Below are positions 56,901 through 64,000 of a stretch of DNA of 64,000 nucleotides, piece by piece (position 1 is the first letter of the stretch; every line of letters begins with the position of its first letter). Source of the stretch: Calamus simplicifolius (Eukaryota > Streptophyta > Magnoliopsida > Arecales > Arecaceae); the NCBI GenBank assembly GCA_900491605.1, contig UESW01005001.1, positions 414,308 through 478,307 of the forward strand, read 5' to 3'. The notes beneath the pieces were generated by a model. The model was not told where the DNA came from and did not search any database. It saw only the letters and a list, made by a program, of their open reading frames with translations. The translations under genes and the position numbers were made by a program.

Positions 56901-57039
56901 AAAAAAATTATTATAAAAAAATTAATTAGTCATTAATTTAGTGACGAAATGCTCCATCCATCATTAAATTAATTAATTCTTTCATCAATTTTTTTTAAAA
57001 ATGATTAAAATATAAATTTAATGATCAACATAATAAAAA

Positions 57040-57869
57040 AAATTTTAACTGGCCAATATCTTCTGCCGATTCCTCCCTTTCTCCTTCCTTCCGGAGCCGT
57101 TGGGATCGCGGTGGAGGCAAAGGAGACGGTGAAGAGAAACCCTTCTCGCTTATCTGTCGTCTCCATCCCACTCTTCTCCCCTATTAAAACCCTAATTCTT
57201 TGATCGTTGATCGCCTCTAATCTTGAATCCTCGGTGAAGAAAGAGGGTAGCATGATCATTCGATCGATTGCGCTCATTCTGTTGATCTCGAAAGCCCTAA
57301 GCCTCTGATCATGGCAGCATCGTCATCCGCCATTAACGCCCAATCGCCGGCCCTCAAGACCTACTTCAAGACCCCCGAGGGCCGGTACAAGCTCCAGTAC
57401 GAGAAGACCCACCCCGCCGCAGTCCTCCACTACTCCCATGGCAAGGCCGTCTCCCAGGTACCCCGTTTCTTCGTCTAGGGTTAGGCTTTGATTGGTTCCA
57501 TGGTTTGCTAAAGATTGGATTTCTCTGTTTCTTTCTTTCTTCTCTCTCTAGTTGATGATCGCGTATCTGAAGGAGAAACCCACCAACCAGACGCCGTCCA
57601 CGCCGTCGACCCCGAGCTCTAGCGGAGGGGTGAGGTCGGTGGCGGCGAGGTTGCTCGGGGCTGGGAACGGCAGCCGGGCGCTTAGTTTTGTTGGGGGAAA
57701 TGGCGTTAGCCGGGTTGTTTCGGGGAACAGCAGGATCGGGGGTTACCTTGGATCGTCCACTACATCAAATAGCTCTCAGTCCACGTCTAATTACGATGGC
57801 AAGGGGGCGTACCTTGTCTTCAATGCCGCTGACACTCTTTTCATCAGTGATCTAAATTCTCACGATAAG
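57040..57869 (+). pseudogene. Captured 5' end of a WDR20/creC-like WD-repeat protein gene
   Basis: A leader rich in CCCTAA and CTCTTC motifs (57040-57310) precedes an ATG at 57311. Exon 1 (57311-57457, 49 codons) reads MAASSSAINA then ALKTYFKTPEGRYKLQYEKT and HPAAVLHYSHGK, and ends at CAG|GTACC. Exon 2 (57552-57869, 106 codons, after CTCTCTAG) continues in frame with MIAYLKEKP, a Ser/Thr/Pro-rich tract, GVRSVAARLLGAGNGSRALS and YLVFNAADTLFISDLNSHDK, ending at AAG|GTTCT. This is the conserved N-terminus of plant WDR20/catabolite-repression creC homologues, which activate deubiquitinases in other eukaryotes. The WD repeats are absent. Both exons are fully open. Inside CACTA-2 it represents a captured gene start, possibly with promoter. 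Confidence 0.82.
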
Positions 57870-58858
57870 GTTCTTATCTATCTGGTTTTTCTTTTGTTTG
57901 TTGGCAGTGAATATGTTGGAGCCAAATCTGGGTGCCCAGCTTCTTGGCATTGAGGTGTTGAAAGATTGGAGATTGACGGATGCTCTTCTCTATCTCTGTT
58001 CCCTCTCTGTTTCCACTTCTTTTCTCTGTACCTTTATTCACTATCAATAAACCTAGGAGAATCTAAATCATCCAATTTTCCTTCAAAAAGTAATGAATAT
58101 TGTGTACCATCCCTTATGATTTCATTTTTATGTATGTGTTGGAAGTGGAACATCTGATGATCTGTTGGCTTACTGTTTTAAATAAGGTATACTTTTTGCT
58201 AGGGATCATCTCATCAATAATATTAGCATTGAATTTTCTCAGGACATCATGGCTTGTTCATTGCAGGAAAATGCAACAAAAAGCTAAGGAATAATCTTGG
58301 TGAAATTTGAGATATCATGTATTAAGGCACTGATTTTATGTGTCACTAGGTGTTCCATGGTGCTAGATGGCTCATGATTAGAATGGTGAGTTCTTGAAAC
58401 TATTGTGATAGGTTTATGTTGGGTGGAAGCATAAAAGCTTTTCTGCTTCATCTGTAGTTCATATAGTTCTTTATCTTTTGCAAACTTTAAATTGTCTTTT
58501 ATGACTTCTTGTTAGGTTATTTTGTTTACAGAGACTATATTTCAAATGAGAATGTTCTGTCATGGAAGTGTCTTTGTTTTTCTTAGTGATGATGAGGATC
58601 ATTTGTGGAGAGGGATCATTCAAACACACACACACACTAAGGTATTAGCATCTGATCTACTTGAAAATCAGTTGGAAGCAGTATGACAGCAATGCAAGGT
58701 AAAATCTGTTGCAGCAAATATGTATGCAAATAAGAAAAACCAAAGCAATTGCAATAAGAATTTCTAGATTCTAACAAAAGATGTGTGGCAAGGCTAACGT
58801 ACATGGATGCTCTGAAATAGCATTCCGAGCTAATTGTTTACCAATAAAATTCCTACAG
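57870..58858. other. Intron or junction DNA between the first two captured fragments
   Basis: The first part is probably intron 2 of the WDR20-like source gene. No third exon is visible. A short (AC) run lies near 58625. Where the WDR20 intron ends and the receptor-kinase gene intron begins cannot be fixed by eye; comparison with the source genes would show it. Confidence 0.5.
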
Positions 58859-60587
58859 CTGCTGCTCTCCGATCTCTTGCGAGTTACTGGAAGAACACAC
58901 CACCAAGCTGGGGGCAGACAGATGATCCATGTGGTACAAAGTGGGACGGAGTCAGTTGCAACAATTTGAGGGTTACTACGCTGTGAGTCTTTGATTGCTG
59001 AACTCAATATTTTCTGCTCTCCTACCATTGCTTACCTAATTTTCATGTCCACAGGAAGCTATTCAGCATGGGCCTGGAAGGCACGTTAAGCAGCGACATA
59101 GGGAACCTCACAGAGTTGCGAACCCTGTAAGTTCGCCTGTTTAATTTGTTTACGAACTTTGTTCAATCATTGTACAGGTGTTGCATACTTGAGAGGATCG
59201 ATCCTTGGAGAAACTGCACATGCCATAGCTCTGAATTAAAATTTAGATACCTAACATTAACATCCTTAATACAATCTCTGGATAGTGGAGCATTAGAAAC
59301 AAAGCCAACCAGCTGGCTTTCAATGCAGTTTTTTATTATCAACTTCAAATCCACTGTGACATTATTGATTACTCTCCACCGACCACTAGCACTACTTTTC
59401 CATGTCTAAATCTTTCCAGATTTATTACTAGCATAGTAATGAAGCATTAATTTCATGGATGCTTAGGATTCATGCATAACGCATGACACGAACCATAACT
59501 AGTGCGATGTTACATGCAGAGACCTCTCCTACAACCCAAAACTTGGTGGCACACTCACACCAGCTATCGGAGATTTGAAGAAGCTTGAAGCCTTGTAAGT
59601 CAGAGCAGGCCTATTGCTTAGTAGAAAGACCCATATATTTTTATTTATCAAGGTCACCTATACATGATGATCTTTATTTCATAACGGATGCTGCGTCCAC
59701 TCTCTTTCAGGAGCATGATCGGTTGCAACTTCGACGGTAGAATCCCAGATGAATTAGGCAACCTATCATACCTCCAATTCTTGTAAGGATCATGATCTTA
59801 TAATTTCTGTTGTTGGGCCTTCTTGCTATCAATTTTTTGGCTAATTAGTATTATCAACTAGTGGGACAAGTATTTGACTTTTTTTCCTCAACTTTTTGAC
59901 TACCATTCCCAGGTTTCTGAACTTGAACAAGTTCTCTGGCGAGATACCTGCCTCGCTGGGTAGGCTTTCCAATCTCTTGTGGCTGGACCTGGGAGACAAT
60001 CAATTAACGGGATCTCTCCCAGTCTCAACGGATGATGCTCCAGGCTTGAATCAACTTCTCAAAGCAGAGCACTTGTGAGTCACTATTCAATAGCCCTTGG
60101 ATAAATTTTAAAAGAAATCATGTGAATAATATGTGCAATGAGCTTCTATTTTACCTGCATGACAGCCATCTCAACAATAATCAGTTTTCTGGCCCCATCC
60201 CAGAAAATCTTTTCAACTCCAGCATGAGGATATTACATGTGTAAGCCGCAAACTACCCATTGCGAGTTTCCTTCTATAATTCTGCATTTCTTCTGTGTCC
60301 TGATGATTCCTTGCGCGCAGACTCCTTGATGGAAACAAACTTAATGGGACAATTCCAAAGTCCATAGGATTGGTGAAGACACTTACGGATCTGTAAGTAT
60401 TCTTTAGCAAGATAAATTATTGTCCTACTATCTCATCATCCATTTTTCATCTTCTTTTAACTAGATTCCATCGAATAAAGTCAACAGATAATTGTGATTT
60501 GCCTTCTTGTGACAGCCGTCTTGATAATAACATTCTGAGCGGTCCAGTTCCTTCCAATATTACCGATCTTTCGAGCCTTGCCGTACT
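58859..60587 (+). pseudogene. Captured ectodomain exons of an LRR-VIII receptor kinase (HPCA1-like)
   Basis: Eight exons with GT/AG junctions: 58859-58982, 59055-59126, 59520-59594, 59711-59782, 59913-60074, 60166-60240, 60321-60392 and 60516-60587. All internal junctions split a codon after its second base, so exons of 72, 75 or 162 bp join in frame without a stop. The first encodes SLASYWKNTPPSWGQTDDPC and WDGVSCNN, the LRR N-terminal cap. The rest encode LRRs, with landmarks SSDIGNLTELRTL, NPKLGGTLTPAIGDLKKLEA, IGCNFDGRIPDELGNL, LGRLSNLLWLDLGDNQLTGS and RLDNNILSGPVPSNITDLSS. One-LRR-per-exon and this wording match the At5g49760/At5g49770 group, whose At5g49760 (HPCA1) senses extracellular hydrogen peroxide. 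Signal peptide, membrane segment and kinase are missing. Confidence 0.85.
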
Positions 60588-61575
60588 GTAAGCAATCATT
60601 AGTAATTATGGTGGATGGGCTTATGATATTCGAACACATGGAACAATCATATAAAAGAATCTAGAAATTAGTTTTTCTACCTTCTCACAAAAGTGCCTTT
60701 TTGACTTATGCGTCATGAAGAAACACTTCTCAATTGATATCACCGAACATTTATTTATTTATTTATTTGAGAAAGACAACTTTTTTAAGGAAGTCTTTTT
60801 TCCATATTTGAAATTACTAAAGTTTTTCTTCTTTTTTTGCAATGCCAAACACATCCTTACTTCAAAAAATTGGTAGGGCATATTAGTTTTTACTGGAGGA
60901 GGTTTAGTAACAGAAATATCATATTTTATAGGTATACAGCTGATATATAGTAGTTGGGAAAAGGCTTAGATGAGTTGAGTTGAGTTGTACAGCTGATATA
61001 TAGCTTTCCTCTTGCTCCAGTCGGGCAATTATGGTGCTAGCCATAAAGGATGCGATGGTAGCGTTACACAGTAGCTTTGTTACTTTATTTTGTTGAGATT
61101 TCTGTTACACTAGCACTGCTTATGTTAGGTATCACTTTGATGAAAACCATTGCATGCGGTAGTTGGTTACTAATTTTAGTCCATCTCACCAGATCTACAA
61201 TTTGAACTTCAAAGCTTGCTCTTCTTCGTGCTGATTGAACTATAAATTATGTCTTTTTCTGAAAAAGAAAAGCATGCGTATCTGGGAAGTTTTTAAGGGT
61301 TGTTGAAGACCTATATGTTCTTACGACCAAAATATCTGGGATTTTTTTCCCCCTTTAACTAATAATTCTGCTACTTCAATTATCCATTCTTTTGAAGGTT
61401 CATTAACCCCATGTGATTAAGAGAATTATTTTTCTATCTAACAAAATTTGTTCTGTTTCAGCTTCATGTTTTTAACCTGCTTGTTTTTAGTGTTCGTTCC
61501 TTCCCATAATACGCCACTTCCAACTTCTACTTGTTAAGATGGATAACATTCTCATGTTGACATTTCTCTCTTTAG
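60588..61575. other. Intron or junction DNA between second and third captured fragments
   Basis: AT-rich with TTTATTTATTTATT and a duplicated ACAGCTGATATATAG near 60940-61000. No exon recognised. Part is likely intron of the dehydroquinate synthase source gene ending at the TTTAG acceptor at 61571-61575. Confidence 0.45.
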
Positions 61576-62098
61576 GCTATCGAGACAGGCTTTGGGTATG
61601 GACAGTGGCTCCATGGGGAAGCTGTTGCAGCTGAATGGTGATACAAACACCGCCCTTTGATTCTTACAATTGTAAAGCAGTTGTGTTAAATTAAGTTGTT
61701 TGGTTTTTATTTATAGGTGATGGCAGTTGACATGTCCCATCGTCTAGGCTGGATTGATGATACAATTGTAAGGCGGGTCCTTAACATCCTACAGCAGGCT
61801 CAGCTTCCAACTGCTCCACCTGAGATGATGACAGTGGAGAAATTTAAAGCTGCTATGGCGGTAGGTGATGGATACTCTTCTCCATTTATTCTGGTAATTC
61901 TTTTGGGATGAAAACGATTCTTCTGGCATTTCTTAATTCTAAACTTTGGTTCCGTGGGGGTTGTAGGTTGATAAAAAGGTGGCTGATGGATTGCTAAGGC
62001 TCATCCTTCTTAAAGGCCCTCCGGGCAACTGTGTTTTCACTGGTAGTTACGACAGGAAGGCCCTTGATGACACTCTTCATGCTTTTGGCAAGAGCTGA
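61576..62098 (+). pseudogene. Captured 3' exons of 3-dehydroquinate synthase
   Basis: Exon 61576-61637 encodes AIETGFGYGQWLHGEAVAA, the metal-binding HGEAV motif of dehydroquinate synthase, the second enzyme of the plastid shikimate pathway. At its end the expected Gly-Thr before VMAVDMS is altered (GCTGAATG, then GTGATA), so the splice or frame is damaged. Exon 61717-61860 (48 codons) reads VMAVDMSHRLGWIDDT and TAPPEMMTVEKFKAAMA. Exon 61967-62098 reads VDKKVADGLLRLILLKGPPG, NCVFTGSYDRKALDDTLHAF and GKS, ending at TGA 62096-62098. The N-terminal NAD-binding domain and transit peptide are missing, so this cannot be an active enzyme. It supplies a natural gene end within CACTA-2. Confidence 0.88.
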
Positions 62099-62770
62099 AG
62101 CATTTAGGACAAATTTTGAGGCATGTTATTGTTGTACCAGCATAATCTGGGATAAAGTACTTTTATTTAAGTATTATTGTTTTGGGGGTGCCTGCAGTGA
62201 GTGTTCTGTATCCATTGTAAATTTCCTTTGAATTATTTGGGCTAAAGCCTCTGATTTATAGGCTGTGCTCTGTATCACCTACTTAAACTGTGGGGTGGGA
62301 CTTTTGAATGTATGCATAAAAACAAAAAGAGGGGGGATGCTGCTGAGATTTGTATTTTAAATGAGAGAGAGAGAGCTGCCTCCTGAGGATTAAAGCAATT
62401 CCTTTCCTAGTAACATGCAAGACTTACTTGTAATAATAGACAGAGTGTCTGGCTAACGTTGTTAGATTTCACCATGTGAGAATCAGATGTACATTTCTTC
62501 AGACTAGAGGGAGCTAGTAAATGGTGTTCAAAGGATTGCTTCAGATGTACATTTCTCAGTGTAGAGTTTCTAAGGCAGCCGAAGATATCTTAATAATTTG
62601 ATGTCTAATGTATAAAACATTAGTATTGTTGATGTATACAGATATATTTATCTTATTTTATGAAGTGCATTTTTTATTCTTAAATTTAAATTTTCATTAG
62701 AATGCATTAAATATATTATAATTTAAAAATAATTTTAAATTTATAAGAATAAAAATTTGTTGAAATTTTA
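62099..62770 (+). other. Probable 3' UTR and flank of the dehydroquinate synthase fragment
   Basis: Non-coding. T-rich sequence with several possible plant poly(A) signals follows the stop codon; a GA run lies near 62365. By about 62640 it becomes strongly AT-rich and then passes into the right subterminal array. Confidence 0.5.
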
Positions 62771-62774
62771 TTAG

Positions 62775-63213
62775 GTTAATGATGGATTAGTGATGGATTT
62801 CTGATAGAAATAATAGTGATGGATTAGTGACGAAAATATTAGTGATTGATTAGTGATGAAACAATAACAAATGATTAATGGATTCTTTCATCACTAATCC
62901 GTCATTAAATTATGATGGAATAGTGATGAAAATATTTGTGACAGAATAGTGATGGAATAATGCGTGATGGATAGTCCATCACTAATCCGTCACAATTTAG
63001 TGATGAAAAATATGTTCCGTCATAAATTTTTGATGAAATATTTCATCACAAATCCATCACTATTATTTTGTGACGGACCTCTTTCCGTCACTAAATTTAG
63101 TGACGGTAAAAATGGTGATGATAAGATTTTCATCACTATTCCGTCACTAAACCCAGTTTGTAACGGAATAGTGATGGAAATTTTTGTCACTATTATACTA
63201 TTTTCTTGTAGTG
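62775..63213. repeat. Right subterminal array of CACTA-2
   Basis: GATGGATTAGTGATGGA and CCGTCACTAAATTTAGTGACGG motifs in inverted and direct arrangement, the same type as at 55451-56640 but shorter and more diverged, ending ATTTTCTTGTAGTG at 63213. Confidence 0.85.
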
Positions 63214-63956
63214 TAAGTATCTTTTTCTTTCTTTAATTTTTCATGATCCATAAACTGTGATGCATATCAAGGGTGAAAAGTAATGTTTATGCTTTTTTTT
63301 TCACTCCTTTTGTTGGGATTCTAATGGTTGGAAAACAGAATCTATACTTTTTTTCTTTCACTTCTGCTATTGGGATTCTAATGCGAGAAATGTAGTTTAT
63401 GCTTTAGTCTTTCATTCTCACTGTATGGATTTTAGAAAATGAAAAGTAGATCTATACTCTTTTCTTTTACTCTCACTATTCTCCCTTCCTTATCTACACC
63501 ATGATATACAACATCTATTCATACTAATTAATGAGGTTCTCTTTCCTTAAGTAAAATACCTCTAGTTAAAAAAGAAGAAGATACAAGTTCCCTGCTATGC
63601 CATATTGATCTACTCTGCATTTAAGTTGCACTCCTATTCTATTTAGAAGATGATATTTCTTTATTTATTTTATGTTGGTGAAGTCTATTATGTATTTAAG
63701 AGCGATATGCTCCATAGCCCATACAGATTAGAAGACATTATAATCAAAGTCTATTTGGGCTAACCAATAGAATTTGTGATTCGAATTTAATCCTTAAACT
63801 AATGAGAATGGTAAGGCTTAATATAAGTAGTATATAGAAGCTCATACTTCTGGCATTAAGTTCCACATTGGTTATGCTTTGAGAAGTCCTTTGATTTATA
63901 AGGTTTCAAATAATTCATTCTGCCTAGCATTTCAAGCAAGATATTGGGTCATCACA
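63214..63956 (+). repeat. AT-rich DNA ending in a probable LTR end
   Basis: About 63240-63480 contains three diverged copies of a GGGATTCTAATG...TTTTCTTTCACTCTCACTATT unit. Further on, TCCACATTGGTTATGCTTTG with CCTTTGATTTATAAGG resembles sequences near the ends of plant LTRs. GGGTCATCACA at about 63946-63956 may be the LTR end, since a degenerate TGGTATCAGAGC-like stretch follows. The left edge of such an LTR was not found. Confidence 0.35.
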
Positions 63957-63957
63957 A

Positions 63958-63972
63958 ATAATATCAGAATTT
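63958..63972 (+). promoter_or_regulatory. Degenerate primer-binding site (initiator-Met type)
   Basis: AATAATATCAGAATT lies directly after a possible LTR end and differs in a few bases from the TGGTATCAGAGC site seen in the two chromovirus-type elements of this window. If real, a plus-strand retroelement continues beyond the window. Confidence 0.35.
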
Positions 63973-64000
63973 CACATAGCCCATGACACATGTAGATTAG

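Larger units (their letters stand above)
55451..63213. mobile_element. Non-autonomous CACTA transposon CACTA-2 carrying three host gene fragments
   Basis: The left end is CACTACAAGAAAATGTCAAA; the right end, reversed, is CACTACAAGAAAATAGTATA. The first 14 bases are identical, and both continue with AATAGTGAC. Both sides carry arrays of GTCACTAA/TTAGTGAC inverted motifs. No transposase is encoded. Between the arrays lie fragments of a WDR20-like gene, an LRR receptor kinase and 3-dehydroquinate synthase, all on the plus strand with introns. Flanking trinucleotides are TTT on the left and TAA on the right, so no 3-bp duplication is seen. Mutation or end exchange could explain that. Mobilisation would have relied on transposase from a relative with matching ends. 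Confidence 0.85.

Noticed and set aside
58859..60587. Complete receptor kinase gene
   Set aside because: No signal peptide exon, transmembrane segment or kinase domain follows; dehydroquinate synthase sequence comes next.
61576..62098. Functional 3-dehydroquinate synthase gene
   Set aside because: Only the last exons are present, without transit peptide or NAD-binding domain, and one exon edge is damaged.
55451..63213. Helitron as the capturing element
   Set aside because: The segment has CACTACAAGAAAAT terminal inverted repeats and symmetric subterminal arrays, which Helitrons lack. I saw no Rep/helicase coding.
1..64000. Bacterial-type operon, phage or defence system
   Set aside because: Introns, LTR elements, CACTA transposons and plant gene exons show plant nuclear DNA; no prokaryotic gene clusters or ribosome-binding patterns were found.

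Overview
This is repeat-rich nuclear DNA of a flowering plant, with no bacterial or organellar features. Intron-bearing coding fragments with GT/AG junctions, Ty1/copia and Ty3/gypsy retrotransposons with chromodomain and dual RNase H polyproteins, and CACTA (En/Spm) DNA transposons all point this way. The GC-rich LTRs and gene fragments suggest a monocot, plausibly a palm, but I cannot prove the species from sequence alone. I see no complete, intact host gene anywhere in the window.

Layout. 1-3918: 3' part of a degraded Ty1/copia element with its 2-kb LTR. 3919-7112: remnant of a Tat-type Ty3/gypsy element (minus strand) whose antisense accessory gene reads on the plus strand. 7113-8593: a probable solo copia LTR (minus strand). 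8594-10361: unassigned flank. 10362-30803: a 20.4-kb CACTA transposon (CACTA-1) with TNPD-like and TNPA-like genes on the minus strand. It has also picked up a leucine-rich-repeat receptor-like protein fragment. A non-autonomous Ty3/gypsy element (19173-27407, target duplication TCATC) has inserted into that fragment. 30816-43873: a Tat-lineage Ty3/gypsy element (target duplication CATAC) with plus-strand gag-pol, an array of about ten 140-bp repeats, and a minus-strand accessory gene. 43920-51773: a Tekay/Del-like chromovirus on the minus strand, with part of its integrase deleted and its 5' LTR truncated. 51774-55450: AT-rich DNA including a degenerate satellite-like array. 55451-63213: a second, non-autonomous CACTA element (CACTA-2) holding fragments of three unrelated host genes. 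63214-64000: AT-rich DNA ending in what looks like an LTR end and primer-binding site.

The most interesting object is CACTA-2. Between its CACTACAAGAAAA termini and GTCACTAA-type subterminal arrays lie, all on the plus strand: (i) the 5' UTR and first two exons of a WDR20/creC-like WD-repeat protein; (ii) eight consecutive in-phase exons of the ectodomain of an LRR-VIII-type receptor kinase (At5g49760/HPCA1-like); (iii) the last three exons, native stop and probable 3' UTR of plastid 3-dehydroquinate synthase. Introns are retained, so capture was at DNA level. One promoter-bearing 5' fragment, an open middle fragment and a 3'-end fragment in one orientation have the layout of a potential chimeric transcription unit. 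CACTA-1 is a plausible relative with its own transposase genes and its own captured LRR fragment, but its subterminal motif differs, so it belongs to a different CACTA family.

The nesting gives a relative chronology. CACTA-1 captured the LRR fragment before the gypsy element split it. The Tat element landed 12 bp outside the right end of CACTA-1, and the chromovirus lies another 46 bp beyond it. Identifications are by eye from motifs; no alignments or searches were run.
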